Shown in pieces: positions 36,652 through 45,293 of a stretch of DNA of 64,000 nt (position 1 is its first letter; each line of letters begins with the position of its first letter). The translations under genes and the position numbers were made by a program. Below the pieces are notes generated by a model, which was not told where the DNA came from, did not search any database, and was given only the letters and a program-made list of their open reading frames with translations. This DNA is from Streptomyces solicavernae (GTDB lineage Bacteria > Actinomycetota > Actinomycetes > Streptomycetales > Streptomycetaceae): assembly GCF_029968095.1 (NCBI RefSeq), contig NZ_JASCIR010000002.1, forward strand, positions 62,001-126,000, written 5' to 3'.

Positions 36652-36724
36652 ATTCCGGCGCTGACGCGGTATTCCGGCGCTGACGCGGTATTCCGGCGCT
36701 CACGCGGGCATTCCGGCGTTCAGA
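36652..36724. repeat. Four 19-20-bp tandem repeats
   Basis: ATTCCGGCGCTGACGCGGT is repeated at 36652-36670 and 36671-36689, with variants at about 36690-36709 and 36710-36724. The last copy runs into the end of the 36720 gene. Confidence 0.8.
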
Positions 36725-37397
36725 CGCGGCGCGGTGAGGCGAGGAGTACGCGGCCGCCGCCGCGCTCCCCGTGCTCGCTCACCTGCCACCCGGCCCGCTC
36801 CAACACGGCGGCGCACGCGGTGAGTTCGGCCCGTACGGCCTCTTCCGCGGCGCCCGGCCCGGATATCACCCGCACCGCGACCGCCTCCGGCTGCTCCGTG
36901 TCGGTGACCCGGTAGCCGGGCGGGCAGTGGTCGGCCGGGCCCGCGCCGGACGCCGGTGGCCGCCCCGCCGCCTCCAGGGCGAGCGCCGCGGCCTGGACGA
37001 GGTGGCGGCGCTCCCAGGCGCAGGGGCGGTCCGTCGCGCCGTCGGCGTTCGTCATCCGGCGCAGCTCCTGGAGGCCCTGCCAGGCGCTGTGCACCTCGCG
37101 GCGCCGTGCGGGCCCTGGCGCGGAGGCGTTCCGCTCGGACCCGGTGCGGGCGGCGAACACCGTGCCCCCGGTGTCGGTGGCCGGTGCCGGCGGGGGCGGG
37201 GCGGCGCTCAGGAATTCGGCCCGCGCCCGATGGCCCGCGGGCGTGAGGAAGTGCGCGCGCGGCGGCCGGGCGTGCCGGAACGCCAGGCCGAGCCGCACCA
37301 GGCCCGCCAACTGCGCCTCGGAGCCGGTGATCCGGCCCGTCATGTCGTCCGCCTCTGCCACGATCCGCCGCTGGCCCGCGGTCAGCCGCCCGGTCAT
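36720..37397 (-). CDS. Hypothetical protein, possible winged helix N-terminus
   Basis: 225 residues from ATG 37395-37397 (GGAAGGGGTGAGCCG upstream). The first 60 residues (LTAGQRRIVAEADDMTGRIT then LAGLVRLGLAFRH and FLTPAGHRARAE) look like a winged helix of the MarR/PadR sort. A Pro-rich linker and a C-terminal half with RVTDTEQPEAVAVRVISGPG and LTACAAVLERAGWQVSEH follow, the last resembling an ACT- or double-psi-like fold. I do not recognise a family. It may be a regulator; that is a guess. Confidence 0.55.
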   Translation of the reverse strand: MTGRLTAGQRRIVAEADDMTGRITGSEAQLAGLVRLGLAFRHARPPRAHFLTPAGHRARAEFLSAAPPPPAPATDTGGTVFAARTGSERNASAPGPARRREVHSAWQGLQELRRMTNADGATDRPCAWERRHLVQAAALALEAAGRPPASGAGPADHCPPGYRVTDTEQPEAVAVRVISGPGAAEEAVRAELTACAAVLERAGWQVSEHGERGGGRVLLASPRRV

Positions 37398-37499
37398 CGG
37401 CTCACCCCTTCCACGCCTCTTCCCCCGGTCCCCCCATCCTGCCGCGCCCCACTGACAACGGCCCTCCCGGCCCGTGGCCGAAGGGCTCGGGAGCGTCAG

Positions 37500-37745
37500 C
37501 GAAGGCGTCCGCCGCCGAACGCCCCCGAGCCGTCCGCCCGTTGCCGCCACGCTTGAAGGCCCCGCTGATCCAGGGCGCCCCAGTCCGGCGTACGGGCCAC
37601 GAGCGCGTCGCCCAGGCGGCGGCGGCCCAGGCCGACCAGGCTGCGGCCGACGGGCGCGCGCCCGCGCGCCCCAGCGCGAGCGCCGCCGCGCACCCGGCGA
37701 TGCTGCCGCCCACGACCGCGACCCTGCGCCCCTGCTGCCCCGTCC
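37500..37745 (-). pseudogene. Decayed FAD-dependent oxidoreductase fragment
   Basis: On the minus strand one frame reads RRVAVVGGSIAGCAAALAL, the FAD-binding GGSIAG start of PHBH-like monooxygenases, from about 37735 down to 37670. After a shift of frame, another reads RRRLGDALVARTPDWGALDQ (about 37640-37560), which looks like a later part of such an enzyme. The pieces are out of frame with one another and too short for a working protein (usually ~400 aa). The reading is from motif likeness only. Confidence 0.45.
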
Positions 37746-37861
37746 TGTCCGTACCGCCTTCCCGGTGGGCGGGTCAGCGCATCAACAGCCGTACGGCGGC
37801 GGCCAGTCGGCGCATCGGCCGGGTGGCTGGAGTGTGGCGGCCCACGGGGCCGCACATGGGT

Positions 37862-37902
37862 GTGCCCCCGTGGGGCGCCGCGGGGGCGCGCCACGGGGGC
37901 AC
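37862..37902 (-). terminator. Terminator after aceB
   Basis: GTGCCCCCGTGG (37862-37873) pairs perfectly with CCACGGGGGCAC (37891-37902), 50 bp past the aceB stop on the minus strand. Confidence 0.7.
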
Positions 37903-37952
37903 GTGTGGGGCCGGGCCGTCCCCCTCGACGAGGGAGGCGGCCCGGGTCCGGC

Positions 37953-39584
37953 TCAGCCGGTCAGCTGCTCGTACGCGGGCAGCGTCAGGAAGTCCGCGTA
38001 GTCGGCGTCGAGCGACACCGTCAGGAGCAGGTCGTGGGCCTGCTGCCAGTTGCCGGCCTGGAAGGCCTCGTCGCCGATCTCCTCGCGGATCTTGGCGAGT
38101 TCCTCGGCGGCGACCTTGCGGGCCAGGTCCGCGGTGGCGGTCTCACCATTCTCGAAGACGACACCCGCGTTGATCCACTGCCAGATCTGCGAGCGGGAGA
38201 TCTCGGCGGTGGCCGCGTCCTCCATCAGGTTGAAGATCGCGACGGCGCCGAGTCCGCGCAGCCAGGCCTCGATGTAGCGGGTGCCGACCTGGACGGCGTT
38301 GCGCAGGCCCTCGTAGGTGGGCTTGGCGTCGAGCGAGTCGATCGCGATGAGGTCTTCCGCCTTGACGTCGACATCCTCGCGCAGGCGGTCCTTCTGGTTC
38401 GGCTTGTCGCCGAGGACCGCGTCGAAGGAGGCCATGGCGATCGGGACCAGGTCGGGGTGGGCGACCCAGGAGCCGTCGAAGCCGTCGCCGGCCTCGCGGT
38501 CCTTGTCGTTCTTGACCTTCTCGAACGCGACCTTGTTGACCTCGGCGTCCCGGCGCGACGGGATGAACGCCGCCATGCCGCCGATGGCGTGCGCGCCGCG
38601 CTTGTGGCAGGTGCGCACGAGCAGTTCGGTGTAGGCGCGCATGAAGGGGGCGGTCATCGTCACCGCGTTGCGGTCCGGCAGGACGAACTTGGCGCCGCCG
38701 TCACGGAAGTTCTTGACGATGGAGAACAGGTAGTCCCAGCGGCCCGCGTTCAGACCGCTCGCGTGGTCGCGCAGCTCGTAGAGGATCTCCTCCATCTCGT
38801 ACGCGGCGGTGATCGTCTCGATCAGGACGGTGGCGCGGACGGTGCCCTGCGGGATGCCGACGTAGTCCTGGGCGAAGACGAAGATGTCGTTCCAGAGGCG
38901 CGCCTCCAGGTGCGACTCCGTCTTCGGCAGGTAGAAGTACGGGCCCTTGCCGAGCTCGATGAGGCGCTTGGCGTTGTGGAAGAAGTACAGGCCGAAGTCG
39001 ACCAGCGCACCCGGCACGGCGCGGCCGTCGAACTTCAGGTGCCGCTCCTCCAGGTGCCAGCCGCGCGGGCGCATCACGACGGTGGCCAGCTCGTCGGTGT
39101 CCTTGAGGGCGTACGACTTGCCGGACTTCGGGTCCGTGAAGTCGATGTTCCGGGCGTAGGCGTCCTTCAGGTTGACCTGGCCGAGGACCACGTTCTCCCA
39201 GGTGGGGGCCGAGGCGTCCTCGAAGTCGGCGAGCCAGACCCTGGCGCCCGAGTTGAGGGCGTTGATGGTCATCTTGCGGTCGGTGGGACCAGTGATCTCC
39301 ACGCGGCGGTCGTTCAGGGCCGCGGGCGCGGGGGCCACGCGCCAGGAGTCGTCCTCACGGATCTGAGCGGTCTCCGGGAGGAAGTCGAGCGTTCCAGTGC
39401 GGGCACTCGTCGAAAAGGCCGTGCGGCGCTCGGCGCGGCGGGCGAGGAGCTCGTCACGCCGGGGCGTGAACAGCCGGTGCAGCTCCGCCACGAAGGCGAG
39501 GGCAGCGTCGGTGAGGACCTCTTCCTGCCGAGGCAGGGGCTCGGCGTCGACGATGGCCAGCGGGGACGGCGCTGGTGCGGACAT
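37953..39584 (-). CDS. aceB: Malate synthase A
   Basis: 543 residues from ATG 39582-39584, the usual length of malate synthase A. Characteristic segments are [57 protein letters not shown] (catalytic and Mg-binding region), [20 protein letters not shown], and [15 protein letters not shown]. It condenses glyoxylate and acetyl-CoA to malate. There is no isocitrate lyase gene in the window, and AllR-type operators lie at its promoter, so here it probably serves glyoxylate from allantoin as well as the glyoxylate cycle. It is single, followed by a terminator. Confidence 0.96.
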   Translation of the reverse strand: MSAPAPSPLAIVDAEPLPRQEEVLTDAALAFVAELHRLFTPRRDELLARRAERRTAFSTSARTGTLDFLPETAQIREDDSWRVAPAPAALNDRRVEITGPTDRKMTINALNSGARVWLADFEDASAPTWENVVLGQVNLKDAYARNIDFTDPKSGKSYALKDTDELATVVMRPRGWHLEERHLKFDGRAVPGALVDFGLYFFHNAKRLIELGKGPYFYLPKTESHLEARLWNDIFVFAQDYVGIPQGTVRATVLIETITAAYEMEEILYELRDHASGLNAGRWDYLFSIVKNFRDGGAKFVLPDRNAVTMTAPFMRAYTELLVRTCHKRGAHAIGGMAAFIPSRRDAEVNKVAFEKVKNDKDREAGDGFDGSWVAHPDLVPIAMASFDAVLGDKPNQKDRLREDVDVKAEDLIAIDSLDAKPTYEGLRNAVQVGTRYIEAWLRGLGAVAIFNLMEDAATAEISRSQIWQWINAGVVFENGETATADLARKVAAEELAKIREEIGDEAFQAGNWQQAHDLLLTVSLDADYADFLTLPAYEQLTG

Positions 39585-39730
39585 GAGCTGTCACTTCCTT
39601 CAGCGGGATGAACGGGTGCGGCCCGAAGGCCTCGGAGCCGCTGCGACGCCGGAAGACGGGTGGCCGGGACACGGCACTGAGTGCCGCGAAGGGGCAATAC
39701 CGGCTTCCAGGCCGCCGGAGCGCGGGGCGC

Positions 39731-39766
39731 TTCTGACCAGTGGATAGTAGTTTCCTCATAGTGGAA
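39731..39766. promoter_or_regulatory. Tandem AllR-type operators, aceB
   Basis: TTCTGACCAGTGGAT (39731-39745) and TTCCTCATAGTGGAA (39752-39766) start 21 bp apart. The second occupies the spacer between the -35 and -10 boxes of aceB. Confidence 0.75.
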
Positions 39767-39772
39767 GTTCAA
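39744..39772 (-). promoter_or_regulatory. aceB promoter
   Basis: On the minus strand TTGAAC (39767-39772) and TACTAT (39744-39749) are separated by 17 bp. The spacer is almost wholly the operator TTCCACTATGAGGAA. Confidence 0.65.
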
Positions 39773-39840
39773 GGTGTGTTGATGTCGAGATTCTCCGAGT
39801 CGACAGAACATGGCTCTGAGTGCCATGCCAGTCACTCAAG

Positions 39841-39894
39841 GTTCACGCGACCGGCACCGTTCACGCGACCGGCACCGTTCACGCGACCGGCACC
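39841..39894. repeat. Three 18-bp tandem repeats
   Basis: GTTCACGCGACCGGCACC is repeated without change at 39841-39858, 39859-39876 and 39877-39894, directly after the stop of the nucleotidyltransferase gene. Confidence 0.92.
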
Positions 39895-39899
39895 GCGGT

Positions 39900-40529
39900 T
39901 CACTGCAGCCGCACCAGATCCGCCTCCGTGTCGATGTCATAGGCCTCGGCCACGTCCCCGCACTCGACCAGGGTGATCTCCGTCTCGTGCGCCTTCAGGT
40001 AGGCGCGCGCCCCCCGGTCCCCGGTCGCCGTCGCCGCGATCCCCGCCCAGCGCTCGGACCCGAACAGCACGGGATGCCCGCGCCTGCCTGCGTACGCCGC
40101 ACACACCAGACTCGACGGCGAGGTGTACGCGTCCACCACCCGGCGCACCGCGTCCGCCCCGATCCCCGGCTGGTCGACCAGGGAGACCAGGGCCGCCCGC
40201 GCGCCGCCGCCGGTCAGCGAGTCGAGCCCGGCCCGCAGCGACGAGCCCATGCCCTGCTCCCACTCCGGGTTCTCGACCAGGACACAGCCGTCGAGCGCGG
40301 CCTCCTCCCGTACCCGGTCGGCCGCCGCCCCGATGACCACGTGCACCTCGGCGCAGCCGCCCGTACGCAGCACCCGCACCGCCTGCTCCACCAGGGGCCG
40401 GCCCCGGTACGGCAGCAGCGCCTTCGGGCGGCCTCCGAGCCGCCGCCCGCCCCCCGCGGCCAGCAGCAGCCCCGCGATTCGGCCAACTCCGTCGTGCGGG
40501 TCAGGCTCGTCGAGCCACGATTCGCTCAT
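39900..40529 (-). CDS. MobA/MocA-like nucleotidyltransferase
   Basis: 209 residues from ATG 40527-40529. The NTP-transferase motif is at the N-terminus: GLLLAAGGGRRLGGRPKALL, then PLVEQAVRVL, the NPEWEQGMGSSLRAGLDSL stretch and LVSLVDQPGIGADAVRR (metal-binding Asp). The class includes CTP:molybdopterin cytidylyltransferase, which makes the cofactor of xanthine dehydrogenase. In a purine-degrading region that function is attractive, but no xdh gene is in the window. It could instead be a sugar-nucleotide or other transferase. Confidence 0.82.
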   Translation of the reverse strand: MSESWLDEPDPHDGVGRIAGLLLAAGGGRRLGGRPKALLPYRGRPLVEQAVRVLRTGGCAEVHVVIGAAADRVREEAALDGCVLVENPEWEQGMGSSLRAGLDSLTGGGARAALVSLVDQPGIGADAVRRVVDAYTSPSSLVCAAYAGRRGHPVLFGSERWAGIAATATGDRGARAYLKAHETEITLVECGDVAEAYDIDTEADLVRLQ

Positions 40530-40810
40530 ACGGCCAGCCTACGAACGCCTCAGCCGCCGCGCGGGACGGAACGGAACACTTCGCTCAGTCCCGGACAGGG
40601 GGCGGGGCAACAGATTTTGGTCACAGGAGTGGCGAATGCGCCGCCTCGTGGCGTTTACTGACCCGCACCCCTCGCGACCGACCATCGCATCGAGGGGCCG
40701 GGGGCACCGCGGGGAACGCCGCGGAGCGCGAAGCCGGGGACCAGGGGTGGCCCCGGTGCGGAAATCCAGCACGAGGAAGAGCGCACGACGGAGTGCGAGG
40801 GGGATGAGCT

Positions 40811-41128
40811 GTGTTGCGTGGTGTGCGACAGAGGCGGCCGGCGGTGGGCGGCGACATGGAGCCGAAGGTGGCACGGCTGTGCTCCGCCGTGTCCCGGCTG
40901 CGCCGCGAACTGGCCGCGTATCCGGCGGAGTTCCCGGACCGCGGCATCGCCGAGGACGAGCTGGCCGCGCTCGCCGCGATGGCCGCCCACGGCATCCCCG
41001 AGGTGCCGCGGCTGCGCCGCTCGCTGCTCCTGATCGCCGGTTCCGTCGGCTCGGTGAGCGCGCTCGCGGGTGCGCTCACCGACGTACGGGAGGCGGTGGA
41101 CGTGTTCGGGGGCCCGGCGTCCGGGTGA
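40811..41128 (+). CDS. DUF5955-like hypothetical protein
   Basis: 105 residues from GTG 40811, or 90 from ATG 40856. The body (CSAVSRLRRELAAYPAEFPD, EDELAALAAMAAHGI, VPRLRRSLLLIAGSVGSVSA) resembles a small family of Streptomyces helical proteins, DUF5955 as I recall. No catalytic motif, signal peptide or membrane helix is evident. It is convergent with the MocR gene and is followed by a 40-bp direct duplication. Confidence 0.65.
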   Translation: MLRGVRQRRPAVGGDMEPKVARLCSAVSRLRRELAAYPAEFPDRGIAEDELAALAAMAAHGIPEVPRLRRSLLLIAGSVGSVSALAGALTDVREAVDVFGGPASG

Positions 41129-41139
41129 GTCGGGCGCGG

Positions 41140-41222
41140 CGGGCGTCTGCCCGCGTGGGGAGGGCGGCTTCGGGCCGGCCGGCGTCTCCCTGCGTGGGGA
41201 GGGCGGCTTCGGGCCGGCCGGC
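41140..41222. repeat. Duplicated ~40-bp unit
   Basis: A block running GCGTGGGGAGGGCGGCTTCG then GGCCGGCCGGCGTCT occurs twice in succession at about 41150-41185 and 41190-41226, between two convergent gene ends. Confidence 0.75.
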
Positions 41223-41225
41223 GTC

Positions 41226-42743
41226 TCAGGCCACCCAGTGGCGGCGTCCGCCCGCGCCGTCGGCCGCGGGCAGCCCCGCCGCCAGCGTCGCGGCCAGCCG
41301 GCCGACCGCCGCCACGCACAGCTCGGCGGGCAGCGCGTAGGGGATGCGCAGGCGGTGCTCGTGCGTGCCCGGATCGGCGCCGAAGCGCGCGCCGCCCTCG
41401 ATACGGACGCCGTGGTCGAGCGCCGCGCTCGCCAGCGCCGAGGAGACCGGCGCGCCCAGATCCACCCACAGGCAGAGCCCGCCGGGCGGCAACTGCCAGC
41501 GCCACTCGGGGAGTTGCTCGGCGAGCGCGGCCGCGAGCGCCGACCGCTGCGCGCGCAGCAGCGGCAGCCGCTCCTTCAGCACCGCCTCCGTGCGCTCCAC
41601 CAGCTCGATCGCCAGGAGCTGGTCGAGGACGGAGCCCGCGATGTCCGTCGGTACGCGGTGCGTGGCCAGCTCGGTGATCAGCTGGGAGCTCGCCCGCACC
41701 CAGCCGATGCGCAGGCCGCCCCAGTGCGTCTTGCTCAACGAGCCGACGGTGACGAGCTGTTCGCCCACCCCGTGCCCGGCGGCGAGCGAGGCGAACGGTG
41801 CCGGGGCCGGGACGTCGAGCGCGATGTCCGTCAGCGTCTCGTCGACGATCAGCCAGGTGCCCGTACGGCGGGCCGTGTCCAGGAGGCGCCGGCGCTGCTC
41901 GACGGGCATCAGGCGGCCCGTCGGATTGTGGAAGTCCGGTACCAGATAGGCGAGTCGGGGCGCCGCCTGCCGCAGCGTCGACTCCGCCACCTCGGCGTCC
42001 CACCCGTCGTCCGTCACCGGCACGGGCGTGGCCCGCAGCCCGCCCCTGCGCACCGCGTCCAGGACGTTCGCGTACGACGGGTTCTCCACCAGGACCCGGT
42101 CGCCGGGCCGGGAGAGCAGGGAGAGCGTGAGCGACACGGCCTGCTGCGCGCCGGACGTGATCAGGATCTGCTCGGGCAGCGTGGGCAGCCCGCGCCGTGT
42201 GAACCGGTCCGCGACCGCGGCCCTCAACTCCGGCAGCCCGTAAGGGTGGTAGCCCGCGGTGGCCCCGTGCCGGGCGACCGCACCCGTCACCGCGGCGAGC
42301 GCGTCGGCGAGCACGCCCTGGGGTGCGTGCGGGGCGGCCATCGCGAGGTCGATCACGTCGTCGGTGTCGGCGTACGCGACGTTGCTGGGGCGGCGGCCCG
42401 CGGGCAGCGCGGTCCAGGTGCCGGAGCCGCGCCTGCTGTGCGCGAAGCCGTCCGTGCGGAGCAGGTCGTACGCCGCGGTGACGGTGGCCCGGCTGATGCC
42501 GAGGGCGGTCGCGAGCTCGCGCTCGGCGGGCAGGCGGCTGTGCAGCGCGATCCGGCCGTCGAGGAGCAGGGTGCGCACGCCCTGGGCGAGGGCGCGGTAG
42601 CCGGGGCGCTCGCCCGCGGTCGCCGTGAGGAGGGCGGCGAGCCGCCGGCTGCCCAGGGTGCTGCCCCGGGTGCTGTCCAGAGTGTTGCCCCGGGTGTTGC
42701 CCCGGGTGTTGTCCACGGAACGGACCACTTGCATGTCTGCCAT
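41226..42743 (-). CDS. MocR-type regulator (GntR HTH + aminotransferase fold)
   Basis: 505 residues from ATG 42741-42743. A GntR winged helix lies near residues 45-110 (GVRTLLLDGRIALHSRLPAE, LGISRATVTAAYDLLRTDGF). The rest is a class-I aminotransferase fold; the PLP Lys is in VGSLSKTHWGGLRIGW. Such proteins are PLP-dependent regulators of vitamin B6, GABA, taurine or membrane-protein genes. The N-terminus contains a repeated NTRGNTLDSTRGST stretch from short DNA repeats. The usual divergent partner is not present: the 325 bp beyond its start have no gene. Confidence 0.88.
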   Translation of the reverse strand: MADMQVVRSVDNTRGNTRGNTLDSTRGSTLGSRRLAALLTATAGERPGYRALAQGVRTLLLDGRIALHSRLPAERELATALGISRATVTAAYDLLRTDGFAHSRRGSGTWTALPAGRRPSNVAYADTDDVIDLAMAAPHAPQGVLADALAAVTGAVARHGATAGYHPYGLPELRAAVADRFTRRGLPTLPEQILITSGAQQAVSLTLSLLSRPGDRVLVENPSYANVLDAVRRGGLRATPVPVTDDGWDAEVAESTLRQAAPRLAYLVPDFHNPTGRLMPVEQRRRLLDTARRTGTWLIVDETLTDIALDVPAPAPFASLAAGHGVGEQLVTVGSLSKTHWGGLRIGWVRASSQLITELATHRVPTDIAGSVLDQLLAIELVERTEAVLKERLPLLRAQRSALAAALAEQLPEWRWQLPPGGLCLWVDLGAPVSSALASAALDHGVRIEGGARFGADPGTHEHRLRIPYALPAELCVAAVGRLAATLAAGLPAADGAGGRRHWVA

Positions 42744-43068
42744 GCCAACTCCTCGCGATTGGCCCTGCTGGCCTGGCCAATCACTGTACAGACTGGGTGC
42801 CCGGGCGGTGAAAGTGGCCTGGTTGGCCTGGTTGGCCTGGTTGGCCTGGTTGGCCTGGTTGGCCTGGTTGGGATGGTTGGGATGGTTGAGGGAGGAGTGG
42901 ACATGGCGGTGACGGGTGCCGGGAGTGGCGCGTGCAGGGTCCGGGTGGTGCCGGGGCCGGTGCGGCCCCGGGGGGTGCGGCCCCGGCGGGTGCGGCAGGG
43001 CTTGCGTCGCGGGGCGGGGGCCTGGGCCGGGTGGCGAGGCCCGGCGTGGGCGGCAGGGGGTGGCGCGG
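42744..43068. other. Intergenic region with nonamer repeats
   Basis: No gene is seen here. GGCCAATCACTGTACAG near 42775 could belong to the MocR promoter. GGCCTGGTT occurs six times (42816-42869), followed by two GGGATGGTT units (42870-42887). From 42930 to 43060 the sequence is a simple GGTGCGGCCCCGG-type run. Confidence 0.65.
42816..42887. repeat. Eight 9-bp tandem repeats
   Basis: Six perfect GGCCTGGTT copies (42816-42869) followed by two GGGATGGTT copies (42870-42887). They lie just upstream of the mocR-like gene start. Confidence 0.95.
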
Positions 43069-43704
43069 TCAGCGGCGGATGAGGCCCAGGCCCGCCGCTG
43101 TTGCCACCGCTGACGTGCGGGAGTCGACGTCGAGCTTGGCGTAGATGCGGGCCAGGTGGGACTTGACCGTGCCCTCGGTGAGGTGGAGGCGGCTGCCGAT
43201 GGCCTGGTTGGACAGGCCCTCGGCCACCAGGGACAGGACCTCCGTCTCGCGCCGGGTCAGGGTGGTGGCGGGGGTGCGCAGCCGGTTCATCAGGCGGTCG
43301 GCGACGGCCGGGGCGAGCGTCGTACGGCCGGTGGCGGCGGTGCGTACGGCCGCCGCGAGGTCCTCCGGCGGGGCGTCCTTGAGGAGATAGCCGGTGGCCC
43401 CCGCCTCGATGGCGGGCAGCGTGTCCGCGTCGGAGTCGTACGTCGTGACGATCAGGACACGGGGCGCGCCCGGCCGCTCGGTGATCCGCGCGGTGGCCTC
43501 CGCCCCGCCCATGCCCGGGCCGAACTGCAGGTCCATCAGGACGACGTCGATGTCGCCCCCGGCGGCGCGCGCGACCGCCTCCTCGGCCGTCGCCGCCTCG
43601 GCCACCACGGTGAGGCCGGGCTCCGTCTCCAGTACGGCGCGGAGTCCGGCCCGTACCACCGGGTGGTCGTCGGCCAGAAGCAGGCGGATGGGGCTCTCGG
43701 TCAC
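43069..43704 (-). CDS. NarL/LuxR-family response regulator
   Basis: 211 residues from GTG 43702-43704, overlapping the kinase stop (GTGA). The receiver has LLLADDHPVVRAGLRAVLE, phospho-Asp in VVLMDLQFGPGMGG and the conserved Lys in YLLKDAPPEDLAAA. The C-terminal LuxR helix-turn-helix is VLSLVAEGLSNQAIGSRLHL then TEGTVKSHLARIYAKLDVD. It pairs with the kinase at 43701-45020. The divergently read FtsX-type exporter at 45294 is its most likely target. Confidence 0.92.
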   Translation of the reverse strand: MTESPIRLLLADDHPVVRAGLRAVLETEPGLTVVAEAATAEEAVARAAGGDIDVVLMDLQFGPGMGGAEATARITERPGAPRVLIVTTYDSDADTLPAIEAGATGYLLKDAPPEDLAAAVRTAATGRTTLAPAVADRLMNRLRTPATTLTRRETEVLSLVAEGLSNQAIGSRLHLTEGTVKSHLARIYAKLDVDSRTSAVATAAGLGLIRR

Positions 43705-45020
43705 CGGTGGGCCTCGGATTCGCTGGAGGTGGGGGAGGCAGGGGAGGGGGAGGAGGTGGAGGAGGTGGAGGAGGCGGGGGATGCCGTGGGGGCGAGGGGG
43801 AGTTCGGCGGTCAGTACGGTGCCCCGGCCGGGGCGCGACGCGACGGCGAACGTGCCGTCGAGCGCGTGCACGCGGGCGCGCATCGCGGCGAGGCCGAATC
43901 CGCCGCTCTCGGGGTCGGGGGCGGGCAGGAGGTCCGGCTCGAAGCCGGCGCCGTCGTCGGCGACGGTGAGGGTGACCCGGTCCGGCTGATGACACAGTGT
44001 GACGTCAGCCGTTGTGGCCCCGGCGTGCTGGACCGTGTTCGCCAGCGCGGACTGCGCGATGCGGAGCAGGGCCACCTCGTGTGCGGTCGGCAGCGGCCCC
44101 GGCTCGCCCCGGAGACGGAACCGCGCGGTGAGGCGGTGCCGGGCGGAGGCGGTGGCGCAGAGCCGTTCCAGGGCACCGGCAAGCGTGGTCCCGTCCAGGG
44201 CGGGCGGGGTGAGCGCGGCGACGAAGCGCCGGGCCTCGGCCAGGTTGTCGACGGCGGCCTGCCGCGCCTGGTCCACGTAACGGGCCGCGTTGTCCGGCGC
44301 GTCGGGCAGGGCCCGCTCGGCGGCACGCAGCAGCAGCTGAATGCTGGTCAGGCCCTGGGCGAGGGTGTCGTGGATCTCCCGGGCGAGCCGTTCCCGCTCC
44401 GCGAGCACGCCCGCCGTGTGCTGTGCGGCGGCGAGGTCGGCACGGGTGGCGGTGAGTTCCTCGATCAGCTTCCGGCGCTCCTCGCTCTCCCGGTACAGGG
44501 TCTGGTACCCCCACACCACCGCGACCGCCACCGCCGCGCCCAGGGCCGGCCCGATCGCCATGGGCACGCCGAACGAGCCCTGGTGGGCGGCGTACGCGGC
44601 GATCGCCGCCACCGCGGTCGCGACCACCGCGACGAGCCCGGCCCGGCGGGACAGCAGGTGCAGCTGCAGGAAGTACAGGGGGAACGCCACCCACACCCCG
44701 TCGGCCGACAGCGCGAGCAGCGCCAGCCAGCAGCCGCCCACGCACAGCAGCCACCACGCGGCGGCCCACCGCGAGCGCCGTACCCGGGGCAGCACCGGCC
44801 CCGCCGCGTACACCAGCGCGCACACCACGGTCACGGCGACCACCGCCCCGGCGTGCGCCCGGCCGTCGGCCACCGCGCGTACCGCGGTCAGGGCGAGCAG
44901 GCCGACGATCAGCAGATGCAGGCACCAGGCCAGGATCCGGGTGGTCGGGGTGAGGGACCGGTCGGTGAGAGACCGCTCGGTGCGGGACGGGCCGGTCGGG
45001 GACGTGGCGGAGGTGTTCAC
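43701..45020 (-). CDS. NarL-type sensor histidine kinase
   Basis: 439 residues from GTG 45018-45020 (GGAAGGACT upstream). Four or five membrane helices lie in the first 170 residues (ILAWCLHLLIVGLLALTAVR; AVVAVTVVCALVYAAGPVL). The HisKA_3 segment is RERLAREIHDTLAQGLTSIQ with the phospho-His, followed by a HATPase with ALANTVQHAGATTAD and VADDGAGFEPDL. A Ser/Pro-rich tail (SPASSTSSTSSPSPASPTSS) ends it, encoded by GGAGGT-type repeats near 43740-43790. It is cotranscribed with the regulator and divergent from the ABC exporter. Confidence 0.92.
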   Translation of the reverse strand: MNTSATSPTGPSRTERSLTDRSLTPTTRILAWCLHLLIVGLLALTAVRAVADGRAHAGAVVAVTVVCALVYAAGPVLPRVRRSRWAAAWWLLCVGGCWLALLALSADGVWVAFPLYFLQLHLLSRRAGLVAVVATAVAAIAAYAAHQGSFGVPMAIGPALGAAVAVAVVWGYQTLYRESEERRKLIEELTATRADLAAAQHTAGVLAERERLAREIHDTLAQGLTSIQLLLRAAERALPDAPDNAARYVDQARQAAVDNLAEARRFVAALTPPALDGTTLAGALERLCATASARHRLTARFRLRGEPGPLPTAHEVALLRIAQSALANTVQHAGATTADVTLCHQPDRVTLTVADDGAGFEPDLLPAPDPESGGFGLAAMRARVHALDGTFAVASRPGRGTVLTAELPLAPTASPASSTSSTSSPSPASPTSSESEAHR

Positions 45021-45176
45021 AGTCCTTCCAGCCTAAAGAGGCGACCCCGAGGCGGCCTCCGTCGAAAGTTACAACTCGTCCGGCGCCTTTCGGCCGCCGA
45101 GGTGCGGTCCTGCGCCAGATGTCCGGACAGGGGGCGGACGGCGAGGGTGGAGTCCTGCCCGATCGATCCCGGGAGT

Positions 45177-45263
45177 CCTTCCCGATCCCGGGCGTCCTTC
45201 CCGATCCCGGGCGTCCTTCCCGATCGCGGGCGTCCTGCCCGATCGCGGGAGCCCTTCCCGATT
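45177..45263. repeat. Four and a half 19-bp tandem repeats
   Basis: CCTTCCCGATCCCGGGCGT and variants lie at 45177-45195, 45196-45214, 45215-45233 and 45234-45252, then partly to 45263. They fill much of the gap between the kinase gene and the divergent exporter. Confidence 0.9.
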
Positions 45264-45293
45264 CCACCACCATCCGAAGGAGCAGGCCGAGCC

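Larger units (their letters stand above)
37398..37952. other. Region between the 36720 gene and aceB with gene remnants
   Basis: No intact gene is present in these 555 bases. They contain pieces of a FAD-dependent oxidoreductase (listed separately, about 37500-37745) and the aceB terminator (37862-37902). The sequence between 37750 and 37860 has nothing I can assign. Confidence 0.5.
39585..39899. other. aceB upstream region
   Basis: These 315 bases have no gene. They hold a 150-base aceB leader, the aceB operators and promoter (39731-39772), and three 18-bp repeats before the end of the nucleotidyltransferase gene (39841-39894). Confidence 0.6.

Noticed and set aside
39767-39782. GTTCAAGGTGTGTTGA beside aceB as a TTCAACA-type operator
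   Set aside because: The half-sites are spaced one base too close and the arms do not match beyond five bases.
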